Made by a program: the position numbers and the translations under genes
Shown here: positions 27,199 through 35,881 of the stretch, piece by piece
Numbering within the stretch: position 1 is the stretch's first letter
Layout of the letters: every line of letters begins with the position of its first letter
Assembly: GCF_017853185.1 (NCBI RefSeq)
Contig: NZ_JAFMJZ010000007.1
Span: forward strand, 1-48,392
DNA: 48,392 bases
Direction: 5' to 3'
From: Mycolicibacterium sp.
GTDB taxonomy: Bacteria; Actinomycetota; Actinomycetes; Mycobacteriales; Mycobacteriaceae
The notes under the pieces: model-generated
The model's input: the letters and a program-made list of their open reading frames with translations, nothing else
Told to the model about the DNA's origin: nothing
Databases searched by the model: none

Positions 27199-28488
27199 AT
27201 GCCGGCGTGGCGCCTGCGCGACTATCACGACGAGGACCTGGACCAGGCGATCCAGGTGTGGGACCAGAGCCGCGGTCCCGGTTCGGCCGAACCGGTGTTC
27301 AGCGTCGCCGAGGTGATGGCGGCCGCCCGCACCGGCCAGCCCGCAGTGGTCGCCGAAGTGGGCGACGAGGTGGTCGGCATGGCGGTGGCCCAGACCCAGG
27401 GGGAACGGGCCTGGATCCTGTTGGTGGCGTTGAGTGCCCGATGGCGGCACCGGGGGATCGGCAGCGCCCTGCTGTCGGATCTGGAGCGCAGACTGCGCTC
27501 GCAGGGGGTGCGGCGGATCTGTGCGGTCATGCCCGAGGGCGCCACCGGCTCTGTGGCGCTGGAGAATTCGGGGTACGCGCGTCGGGACGGCCTGGTGTAT
27601 TACGAGTTGCTCGAACACCTCGGCCCCGATCAGGTCAATCTGCTCGACGAACTCGGCGGCCAGATGTTGCCGCCCGGGTTGTGGGGCGATATGGCCGGCA
27701 TGGAAACCGAGAAGTCGATCATCGAGCGACGCATCGTCGACCCGCTGGCCCATCCGGACATCGCCGACCGCTACGGGGTGCAGCCGCCCAAGGCGGTCAT
27801 CCTGTTCGGCCCGCCCGGTACCGGCAAGACCAGTTTCGCCAAGGCCATCTCGTCACGACTCGGCTGGCCGTTCGTCGAGCTGTTCCCGTCCCGGCTGGCG
27901 GCCACCGGCAGCGGCGGACTGGCGGCCTCGCTGCGGGAGGCGTTCGCCGAACTGGCCGAACTCGACGAACTGGTGCTGTTCATCGACGAGGTGGAGGAGA
28001 TCGCCACCGCCCGCTCCGGGGCGTCGACCACCGAACTGGGCGTCACCAACGAACTGCTCAAGCTGATCCCGGCGTTCCGCCAGCACGACAGCCGGCTGCT
28101 GGTGTGCGCCACCAACGTCGTGCACTCGCTGGACTCGGCCTTCCTGCGCCCGGGACGCTTCGACTACGTGATTCCGGTCGGGCCGCCCGATCAGCCGGCC
28201 CGCCGGGCGGTGTGGCAGCGCTATCTCGGTGCGGCCAGTGTTCATGCCAACGCCCACATCGACGTCGACCGGCTGGTGACGGCCTCGGAGTTGTTCACCC
28301 CTGCCGACATCGAGTTCGCAGCGCGCAAGGGGGCGCAGGCCGCGTTCGAGCGGGAGATGCGTTCTCGCGCCGGCCAGCCGGCCAGCACCGAGGACTACCT
28401 GCAGGCGATCAGTGCGATCAGGCCCACGCTGACCTCGGAGATGCTGGCCGAGTTCGAGCGCGGCAAGGAGGACTTCGCCCGGCTGTGA
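27199..28488 (+). CDS. Bifunctional GNAT N-acetyltransferase / AAA ATPase fusion protein
   Basis: N-terminal GNAT (ALSARWRHRGIGSALLSDLERRL); C-terminal AAA with Walker A GPPGTGKTS, Walker B LVLFIDEVEEIA, FLRPGRFDYVI. ATG 27199 preceded by AGGAGG. Confidence 0.88.
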   Translation: MPAWRLRDYHDEDLDQAIQVWDQSRGPGSAEPVFSVAEVMAAARTGQPAVVAEVGDEVVGMAVAQTQGERAWILLVALSARWRHRGIGSALLSDLERRLRSQGVRRICAVMPEGATGSVALENSGYARRDGLVYYELLEHLGPDQVNLLDELGGQMLPPGLWGDMAGMETEKSIIERRIVDPLAHPDIADRYGVQPPKAVILFGPPGTGKTSFAKAISSRLGWPFVELFPSRLAATGSGGLAASLREAFAELAELDELVLFIDEVEEIATARSGASTTELGVTNELLKLIPAFRQHDSRLLVCATNVVHSLDSAFLRPGRFDYVIPVGPPDQPARRAVWQRYLGAASVHANAHIDVDRLVTASELFTPADIEFAARKGAQAAFEREMRSRAGQPASTEDYLQAISAIRPTLTSEMLAEFERGKEDFARL

Positions 28489-28545
28489 AACCGACTCGCC
28501 GACTCGCAATTGACGAAACAAACTTCCGTAGTTAGTGTTCGGGTT

Positions 28546-29517
28546 ATGGGCGATGTGCAGCTGGTGGTTCCGCCGTGGGCGTGGGTCGCCCTGACCGTGG
28601 TGATCGCGGCCATGCTCGCCGTCGATCTGTTCCTGCACCGCGACGACCACGTGGTGGGCTTCCGGGAGGCCGCCGTCTGGTCGTGCGTGTGGATCGCCGC
28701 CGGACTCGGCTTCGGCGCGGTCCTGTGGTGGATCTACGGCGGTGACGTCGCCGGCACCTATTTCGCCGGCTACCTGATCGAGAAGGCGTTGTCGGTGGAC
28801 AACGTCTTCATCTTCGCGATGGTTTTCACCTACTTCGCGGTGCCGGACCGCTACCAGCACAAGGTGCTGTTCTGGGGTGTGATCGGCGCCCTTCTGTTCC
28901 GGCTGGTCTTCATCTTCGTCGGCGCCGAACTGCTCAAGACCTTCTTCTGGACGGCCTACCTGTTCGGCGCGTTCCTGATCTACACGGCCTACAAGATGGC
29001 CTTCCAGCACGACGAGGACCTACAGCCGGAACGCAATCTGCTGGTGCGGGCGGTCCGTCGGGTGATCCCGGTCGACCCGGTCTACGACGGCGGGAAGTTC
29101 TTCACCCGGAGATCGGGCCGTCGCGTCGCCACCCTGCTGTTCGTCGTGCTGATCGCGGTGGAGGCCACCGACCTGATCTTCGCGATCGACTCGGTGGCCG
29201 CCGTGCTGGCGATCACGACGAGCACCTTCATCGTGTGGACTGCCAACGCGTTCGCCGTGCTCGGCCTGCGCAGCCTGTACTTCTGCCTGGCCGGACTCAT
29301 GCGCCGGTTCGTGCATCTGCATTACGGACTCGCCGTGCTGCTCGCGTTCGCCGGGGTCAAGCTGATCCTGTCGGAGACCCCGGTGGGCAAACTGCCGATC
29401 CCGTTGACCCTCGGCGTCATCGTCGTCACCCTGGCCGCCTCGATCGTGTGGAGTCTTCGGGCGACCAGGAACGCCGAGGACGACGAAGCGGGTTTCGCGA
29501 ATGAGAAAGGCGGGTAG
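28546..29517 (+). CDS. TerC family integral membrane protein
   Basis: GYLIEKALSVDNVFIFAMVF, VEATDLIFAIDSVAAVLAIT, multi-TM. Confidence 0.93.
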   Translation: MGDVQLVVPPWAWVALTVVIAAMLAVDLFLHRDDHVVGFREAAVWSCVWIAAGLGFGAVLWWIYGGDVAGTYFAGYLIEKALSVDNVFIFAMVFTYFAVPDRYQHKVLFWGVIGALLFRLVFIFVGAELLKTFFWTAYLFGAFLIYTAYKMAFQHDEDLQPERNLLVRAVRRVIPVDPVYDGGKFFTRRSGRRVATLLFVVLIAVEATDLIFAIDSVAAVLAITTSTFIVWTANAFAVLGLRSLYFCLAGLMRRFVHLHYGLAVLLAFAGVKLILSETPVGKLPIPLTLGVIVVTLAASIVWSLRATRNAEDDEAGFANEKGG

Positions 29518-29526
29518 CCGGTCACC

Positions 29527-29811
29527 ATGGTTGACGCCCCAGTCCGCGGCTGGACATTCCTGACCAATCACGGCCATGTGCTCCTCATCCTGGCCGGGGG
29601 TGAGGTGCTGACCGCACGTGAACTCGGGTTGAAGATCGGGATCACCGAACGCGCGGTCCAGGCGATCCTGGCCGACCTCACCGCCGAGGGCTACCTGATC
29701 AAGACGAAGCAGGGCCGGCGAAACACCTACACCGTCGATCGCAGCGGGCGGCTCCGTCATCCGCTGGAGTCGCACCGCACGGTCGGCGACCTGATCGACT
29801 CGATGAATTAG
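29527..29811 (+). CDS. Small winged-helix transcriptional regulator
   Basis: 94 aa; LTARELGLKIGITERAVQAILADLTAEGYLIKTKQGRRNTYTVD. Confidence 0.82.
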   Translation: MVDAPVRGWTFLTNHGHVLLILAGGEVLTARELGLKIGITERAVQAILADLTAEGYLIKTKQGRRNTYTVDRSGRLRHPLESHRTVGDLIDSMN

Positions 29812-29820
29812 CCGCTTGGC

Positions 29821-31344
29821 TCAGCGGACGTCGAACGAGACCGTGTGCCACCCGGTGGCGCCGTCGGGGATCACGCCCATCCGCTCCTCGGTCTGCACCG
29901 CTCCGGTGTTGTCGGTGGCGCGCACCGTGATGGTGTGCGGTCCCGGGGTGGCGTTCCAGGGGAAGGACCACAGCCGCCAGGTGTCGTTGGAATAGGCGGC
30001 GCCCAGTTGCGCGGGCTGCCACGACCCGTCGTCGATGCGGACCTCGACGGTCTTGATGCCGCGATGCTGTGCCCAGGCCACCCCGCCGAAGGTGGTGGGT
30101 CCGGCCGCGACGCGTTGTCCGATTCTCGGCACGTCGATCCGCGACTCGGTCTTGATCGGCCCCTTGGCCGACCAGCCCAGCTTGGTCCAGTACGCCTCGG
30201 CGTGATCGAACCGGGTCAGCTCCAGATCGGTCAGCCACTTCGTGGCAGAGACGTATCCGTACAGGCCGGGCACCACCAGCCGGGCCGGGTAGCCGTGTTC
30301 GACCGGAAGCGGCACACCGTTCATCCCGATCGCCAGCAGCGCATCGCGGCCGTCGGTGAGGGCCTCGACCGGCGTCCCGGCGGTCCAGCCGTCCACCGAG
30401 GTGGACAGCACCATGTCGGCGTCGGGGCGCACACCGGCAGCTGCCAACAGGTCTGCCACCCGGTACCCGGTCCAGGTGGCGTTCGAGATCAGATCGCCGC
30501 CCACCGGATTGGAGACACAGGTCAGCGTCACCGTCTTCTCAATCGCCTCGAACCGGCGCAGGTCGTCGAAGCTGTAGGTCACCTCGCGGTCGACCATGCC
30601 GTGGATGCGCAGCTTCCAGTCCGCGCGTGACACCTGCGGCACGCTCAGCGCGGTGTCGATCCGGTAGAACTTGTCGTTCGGGGTGATGAAACTCGGCAGC
30701 CCAACGCCTTTCGGAGCCACATCGGCCGGCGGCGGGGCGGGCGGGGAGGCCGGTTCGGGCAAGATCAGCTCGACGCGCTCGGCATCGATCGAGCGCAACT
30801 TGCGGGTGAGCAGTATGCCGGTGACACCGGCCACCACACCGGCCGCGCCGAAGCCGAGGGTCATCAGGGATCGCCGTCGGCCGGGATCGACGTCGACGGA
30901 CGCCGCGGTTCCGGTATCCGCGGCTGGAGAAGTCAACAGGCGCAGCACCCCGACGGCGCAGGCGACGCCGACCACCGTCGGCACGATGTCGAGGATTCCG
31001 GCGCCGGGACGGGTGAGCACCGCCGCGCAGCCGGCCACCCCGGCGGCGATCATCGCCAGGCTGCCGACCGGGATGCGGGAGCGCTCCCACAGTGCGGAGA
31101 CCGCGGCCACCGCAGCGATGACGACCAGCACCATCACCGTCAGGAACAGCTTGTCGGAGGTGCCGAAGGTCTGGATCGCCCATTCCTTGACCGGGCCGGG
31201 GGTCAGGTTGATCACCGCGCTGCCCACCGAGGTCCGGACGTCGGCGGCGGGGGAGAAGAACGTCGCCAGCAGCTGAGCCACCCCGACACCGACGGCCGCG
31301 GCCGCCAGTCCTGCCGCCATCCGCCCGCTCTTAAAATCGGCCAT
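29821..31344 (-). CDS. Membrane-anchored molybdopterin-dependent (sulfite-oxidase-like) oxidoreductase
   Basis: N-terminal TMs then VTLTCVSNPVGGDLISNATWTGYRVADLL, GYPARLVVPGLYGYVSATKWLTDLEL. Confidence 0.88.
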   Translation of the reverse strand: MADFKSGRMAAGLAAAAVGVGVAQLLATFFSPAADVRTSVGSAVINLTPGPVKEWAIQTFGTSDKLFLTVMVLVVIAAVAAVSALWERSRIPVGSLAMIAAGVAGCAAVLTRPGAGILDIVPTVVGVACAVGVLRLLTSPAADTGTAASVDVDPGRRRSLMTLGFGAAGVVAGVTGILLTRKLRSIDAERVELILPEPASPPAPPPADVAPKGVGLPSFITPNDKFYRIDTALSVPQVSRADWKLRIHGMVDREVTYSFDDLRRFEAIEKTVTLTCVSNPVGGDLISNATWTGYRVADLLAAAGVRPDADMVLSTSVDGWTAGTPVEALTDGRDALLAIGMNGVPLPVEHGYPARLVVPGLYGYVSATKWLTDLELTRFDHAEAYWTKLGWSAKGPIKTESRIDVPRIGQRVAAGPTTFGGVAWAQHRGIKTVEVRIDDGSWQPAQLGAAYSNDTWRLWSFPWNATPGPHTITVRATDNTGAVQTEERMGVIPDGATGWHTVSFDVR

Positions 31345-31448
31345 ATTCCCAAAATAGCCCAGATGAGGCCGGGTGGGCCGCCTGCTGCCACCCGTCCCGC
31401 CGCGCGGTAACGTCCGAAGCGGGGCCGATGACTACAGGAGGCGACGCG

Positions 31449-33611
31449 ATGTCCATCGCACTGACCGATGACCACCGTGAACTGGGCGAGGTCGCCCGTT
31501 CGTTCCTGACCGCACAGAAGGCGCGTTGGGCGGCCCGCGAACTGCTCGACGCCGACGCCGAGACCAAGCCGGCCTTCTGGCGGGAACTGGCCGGACTCGG
31601 CTGGCTCGGTCTGCACATCGACGAGCAGTACGGGGGCTCCGGTTTCGGCCTGCCGGAACTGGTCGTGGTCATCGACGAACTCGGCCGGGCGGTGGCGCCG
31701 GGGCCCTTCGTCCCGACCGCGGTGGTCTCCGCGGTGATCGCCGCCGTCGGCAGCGAGGAGCAGAAGGCCCGGCTGCTGCCCGGTCTCGTCGACGGATCCC
31801 GCACGGCGGCAGTCGGTTTCGGCGGTGCGGTGACGGTGTCGGACGGTCACGCCTCCGGGGATGCCGGAGTGGTGATCGGCGCGGGCCTGGCCGACGTTCT
31901 CCTGCTCGCCGCCGGCGACGACATGATCGTGGTGGACCGGGCGGCCGCCGGGGTGACCGTGCAACTGCCGGGCAGTCTGGACCGGACCCGGCGCTGTGGC
32001 CACGTGGTTCTGGCCGACGCCGCCGTGCGCGACGACGTGCTGCCCGGCGCGCACGCCGCCGCACTGGCCCGGGCCCGCACCCTGTTCGCGGCCGAGGCCG
32101 TCGGCGGTGCGTCGGACTGCGTGGACGCCGCCGTCGAGTACGCCAAGGTGCGCGAGCAGTTCGGCCGCACCATCGCCACGTTCCAGGCGGTCAAGCACCA
32201 TTGCGCCAACATGCTGGTCGGGTCGGAGTCGGCGGTGGCGTGCGTGTGGGACGCCGCCCGCGCTGCCGCCGACGACGAGCAACAGTTCCAGCTGATCGCC
32301 GCGGCCGCCGCGACGCTGGCCTTCAGCGGCTATGTCCGCAACGCCGAACTCAACATCCAGGTGCACGGCGGGATCGGGTTCACCTGGGAGCACGACGCCC
32401 ACCTGCACCTGCGCCGCGCGATGACGTTGCAGGCACTGCTCGGCGGGGACGGCCCGGCCACCGACGTGTTCACCCTGACCGTGGCCGGGACCAGCCGAGC
32501 CAACAGCCTGGACCTGCCGGCCGAGGCCGATGCGATGCGCACCGAGATCCGCGCCGAGGCGCAGCGCATCGCAGCGCTGGACGAGAAGGCCCAACTCGAC
32601 GAACTCATCGCGACGGGCTACCTCATGCCGCACTGGCCGAAGCCGTGGGGCCGCGCCGCCGGGGCGGTGGAGCAACTCCTGGTCGAGGAGGAGTTCGCCG
32701 CGGCCGGGGTGAAGAAGCCGGACTACGGGATCACCGGCTGGGTGATCCTCACCCTGATCCAGCACGGAACGCCTTCGCAGATCGAACGATTCGTGGAGAA
32801 GGCACTGCGCAAGGACGAGATCTGGTGCCAGCTGTTCTCCGAGCCGTCGGCCGGCTCGGACGCCGCCGCGGTCAAGACCCGCGCCACCCGGGTCGAGGGC
32901 GGCTGGAAGATCAACGGGCAGAAGGTCTGGACCAGTGGCGCGCACTACTGCCGGCGCGGATTGGCAACCGTGCGTACCGATTTCGACGGACCGAAGCACG
33001 CCGGGATCACCATGGTCATCCTCGACATGAAGGCGCCGGGCGTGGAGGTGCGGCCGCTGCGCCAGATCACCGGCGGTTCGGAGTTCAACGAGGTCTTCTT
33101 CAACGACGTCTTCGTGCCGGACGAGGACGTCGTCGGCGAACCCAACGCCGGCTGGGCCGTCGCGCGGGCCACCCTTGGCAACGAGCGGGTGAGCATCGGC
33201 GGCGGCGCCGGCGGTATCGCCCCGGCGTCAGCCTGGCTGGTCCACCTGGCCCAGACGCACGGCGACCGCATGGTGGGTGCGGTCCAGCGGGTCGGCCGGT
33301 TCCTCGCCGAGGACGAGGCACTGCGGTTGCTCAACCTGCGCCGTGCCGTCCGCAGCATCGAGGGCGCCGGTCCGGGGCCGGAGGGCAACATCACCAAACT
33401 CAAACTGGCCGAACACTTTCAGGAGCAGGGCGTGATCGCGGCGAGCCTGCTCGGTCCGGAGATGGTCCTCGACAGCGGTGAGGGGGCGCTGGCCGCGCGG
33501 GCGGCGATGGGCGCCCGCGGCATGGCGATCGCCGGCGGCACCTCCGAGGTGACCCGCAATCAGATCGCCGAACGCATCCTCGGCATGCCTCGCGATCCGC
33601 TGATCAAGTAG
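31449..33611 (+). CDS. Double-domain (fused) acyl-CoA dehydrogenase, FadE-like
   Basis: 720 aa with two ACAD modules: first with REQFGRTIATFQAVKHHCANM; second with CQLFSEPSAGSDAAAVKTRA, WKINGQKVWTSGA and GGTSEVTRNQIAERILG. Confidence 0.9.
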   Translation: MSIALTDDHRELGEVARSFLTAQKARWAARELLDADAETKPAFWRELAGLGWLGLHIDEQYGGSGFGLPELVVVIDELGRAVAPGPFVPTAVVSAVIAAVGSEEQKARLLPGLVDGSRTAAVGFGGAVTVSDGHASGDAGVVIGAGLADVLLLAAGDDMIVVDRAAAGVTVQLPGSLDRTRRCGHVVLADAAVRDDVLPGAHAAALARARTLFAAEAVGGASDCVDAAVEYAKVREQFGRTIATFQAVKHHCANMLVGSESAVACVWDAARAAADDEQQFQLIAAAAATLAFSGYVRNAELNIQVHGGIGFTWEHDAHLHLRRAMTLQALLGGDGPATDVFTLTVAGTSRANSLDLPAEADAMRTEIRAEAQRIAALDEKAQLDELIATGYLMPHWPKPWGRAAGAVEQLLVEEEFAAAGVKKPDYGITGWVILTLIQHGTPSQIERFVEKALRKDEIWCQLFSEPSAGSDAAAVKTRATRVEGGWKINGQKVWTSGAHYCRRGLATVRTDFDGPKHAGITMVILDMKAPGVEVRPLRQITGGSEFNEVFFNDVFVPDEDVVGEPNAGWAVARATLGNERVSIGGGAGGIAPASAWLVHLAQTHGDRMVGAVQRVGRFLAEDEALRLLNLRRAVRSIEGAGPGPEGNITKLKLAEHFQEQGVIAASLLGPEMVLDSGEGALAARAAMGARGMAIAGGTSEVTRNQIAERILGMPRDPLIK

Positions 33612-33621
33612 CCCGCCTCCT

Positions 33622-33684
33622 CGTTGAGTGAGGAACCTTGCAGACAAAGTGCGAGTGCGTCTCTGCAAGGCTCCTCACTCGACG
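33622..33684. repeat. Near-perfect inverted repeat (about 23-bp stem) between fadE and the first MASE1-phosphatase gene
   Basis: GAGTGAGGAACCTTGCAGA (33626-33644) versus TCTGCAAGGCTCCTCACTC (33662-33680), one mismatch; CGTT/GACG extends the stem with one G-U pair. Confidence 0.75.
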
Positions 33685-33725
33685 GAAAAATGGGCATCTG
33701 ACGCCGGTGCCATAGGGTGGTTTTC

Positions 33726-35843
33726 ATGAACCGGGCGTACGGAGCTGAATTCGTTCGCCTGTTCACCATGGTGTTCCTGGCGTTCACCACCGGTGCGGTG
33801 TTGTCCTGGGAGTCCTTCGGCTCGGATATCGGTCCCTCGTTCTTCTACCCGTCGGCCGGTGTCACCGCCGCCGCCATGATGCTCAGCCGGCGTGCGCTGT
33901 GGCCCGCGGTCGCCGCCGCCGTCGTCCCCGCCGAGATCCTGGTCGACACCTTCTACGGGAGCCCGCTGCCGCTGTCGCTGGCCTTCGCCGCGTCCAATGT
34001 GGTGGAACCGTTGATCGGGGCGTCGCTGGTGCTGGCCTGGTGCGGTGGCCGGCCGGATCTGCGCAGGCGCAAGGATTTCGTGCTGTTCCTCCTCGGTGCC
34101 TGCCTGGCCGGGCCGTTCGTGGGTGGACTCATCGGCGGCACCGCCAGCGCGATGAACAGTGGCGCCCCGTGGCTCAGCACGGCGGTCACCTGGTGGTCCG
34201 GTGATGCGCTCGGCGTGCTGGTGATGGCCTCGCCGATCCTGTTGTGGACCTACCAGTCCGACGTCCTGCGGCGCCGCCCGTGGGAGACGGCCGGGGTGTT
34301 GACAGTGACCGCGGCGCTGTCGATCGCGTCCTTCTGGACCGAGGCCCCGCCGTCGATGCTGATCCTTCCGGTCCTGGCCTGGGCGGCCTTCCGGCTCGAC
34401 ATGCTCGGCGCCGCGATAGCCGGCGCCCTGGCCGCGTTCCTGGCCAACACGATGACGATGCACGGACGGGGACTGTTCCGCAGCGCGAACGTCTCACAGG
34501 AGGCCCGGGTCGTCCTCACCCAGGCCTTCGTCGCGACCATCCTGGTGGTCGCCATGCTGATCGGGCAGGAGGCCGCGGCGCGGCTGAACGCGGTGCGGGA
34601 ACGGGAGACCGAGCGCCGGGAACGGATGCGCCTGGAGACCCTCGCACGGCTGGCCCGCCAGCTGTCCGCCGCCCTCACGCCGCAGGACATCGGTCAGGCG
34701 CTGCAGAGCGAGGTGCTCAACGAGGCCGACGCCCAGGGCCTCAGTCTCGGACTGGTCAGCGCCGACGGCAGCAGGCTGGAATGGATCACCATGTCCGGCT
34801 ACCCCGCCGCGATGACCCAGGCGTTCGGAAACGGTGTCAGCCTGGACGTGCGGACGGCGGCCACCGATTCGGTCCGATCGGGCAAGCAGATCGAGATCCA
34901 GACGGCCGCCGAGTACGCCGCGGTGTATCCCGAAGCCGCGCAGTGGGTGCTGGGCGGCGGGGTTGAGGCGGTAATGAGCTGGCCGCTGGATTCCGGCGGG
35001 GCGCCGTTCGGAGCACTGGTCCTGACGTGGTCCGAATCGCAGCCGATGGACATCTCGCAACGCGCCTACATCTCGGCGGTGGCCACCATGGTGAGCCAGG
35101 CATTGGTACGGGCGCGCCTCTACGCCGACGAGCATGCCCGCGCGGCGGTGCTGCATTCGGTGGCCCAACCGGTGGCCCAGGTCGACGCGATCGGACTCGA
35201 GTACCGCGCGCTGTACCAACCCGCCGATGCCGCGCGCGGATTGGGCGGTGACTGGTACAGCGTGCTGGCACTCCCGGACCACCGGACCTATCTGTCCGTC
35301 GGAGACGTCATCGGTCACGGACTGCTCTCCGTCGAGGACATGGCGCGGCTGCGCAGCACCGGGAACGCCTATGCCCATCAGGGCCTGGCGCCGGCGCAGA
35401 TCCTCACCGAGCTGAATCGCTTCGCCACCCATCAGATTCGCGGTGAGTTCGCCAGCACCCTGGTGGCGATCTTCGATCCGCTGACCAACTCGTTGACCTA
35501 CAGTTCGGCCGGTCACCTGCCGGCCCTGCTGCGCCGAGACCAGACCGGCGAGGTGATCCGGCTCGCTCATTCGCAGGGGCCGTTGCTCGGACCGTTCGAC
35601 GACGCCGTCTACGTCCAGTGCAGTGTTTCGGTGCGTCCCGGTGATGTGCTGGTGATGTACACCGACGGACTCGTCGAGCACCACGACGAGGATCTCCGGG
35701 CCGGGATCTCCCACCTCGAGCACGTGCTGGAGGCCTGGCCGCCGGCCGCCCTGCTGGACTGCGAGGCCCTGGCGCAGGACGTGGCCCCGGCCCCGCACGA
35801 CGACGACCTCTGCCTGCTGATGGTGCGCTTCGGTCCCGGCTGA
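33726..35843 (+). CDS. MASE1-GAF-SpoIIE/PP2C serine phosphatase, paralog 1
   Basis: Multi-TM MASE1-like N-terminus (PSAGVTAAAMMLSRRALWP, SWWSGDALGVLVMASPILLW-type), GAF region, SpoIIE core GLGGDWYSVLALPDHRTYLSVGDVIGHG, YTDGLVE, DDDLCLLMVRF. Confidence 0.9.
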   Translation: MNRAYGAEFVRLFTMVFLAFTTGAVLSWESFGSDIGPSFFYPSAGVTAAAMMLSRRALWPAVAAAVVPAEILVDTFYGSPLPLSLAFAASNVVEPLIGASLVLAWCGGRPDLRRRKDFVLFLLGACLAGPFVGGLIGGTASAMNSGAPWLSTAVTWWSGDALGVLVMASPILLWTYQSDVLRRRPWETAGVLTVTAALSIASFWTEAPPSMLILPVLAWAAFRLDMLGAAIAGALAAFLANTMTMHGRGLFRSANVSQEARVVLTQAFVATILVVAMLIGQEAAARLNAVRERETERRERMRLETLARLARQLSAALTPQDIGQALQSEVLNEADAQGLSLGLVSADGSRLEWITMSGYPAAMTQAFGNGVSLDVRTAATDSVRSGKQIEIQTAAEYAAVYPEAAQWVLGGGVEAVMSWPLDSGGAPFGALVLTWSESQPMDISQRAYISAVATMVSQALVRARLYADEHARAAVLHSVAQPVAQVDAIGLEYRALYQPADAARGLGGDWYSVLALPDHRTYLSVGDVIGHGLLSVEDMARLRSTGNAYAHQGLAPAQILTELNRFATHQIRGEFASTLVAIFDPLTNSLTYSSAGHLPALLRRDQTGEVIRLAHSQGPLLGPFDDAVYVQCSVSVRPGDVLVMYTDGLVEHHDEDLRAGISHLEHVLEAWPPAALLDCEALAQDVAPAPHDDDLCLLMVRFGPG

Positions 35844-35881
35844 CACCCCCAGGGCTCCAAGGTGGTCGATAGTCTGCTGAC

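Noticed and set aside
31212-32999. 595-aa minus-strand ORF
   Set aside because: Antisense shadow of the fused acyl-CoA dehydrogenase.
31526-33481. 651-aa alternative plus-frame ORF
   Set aside because: Arg/Gly/Pro-rich out-of-frame translation inside the fused fadE gene.
34494-35846. 450-aa minus-strand ORF across the first phosphatase
   Set aside because: Antisense shadow; similar ORFs appear over the paralogs because the sequences are homologous.
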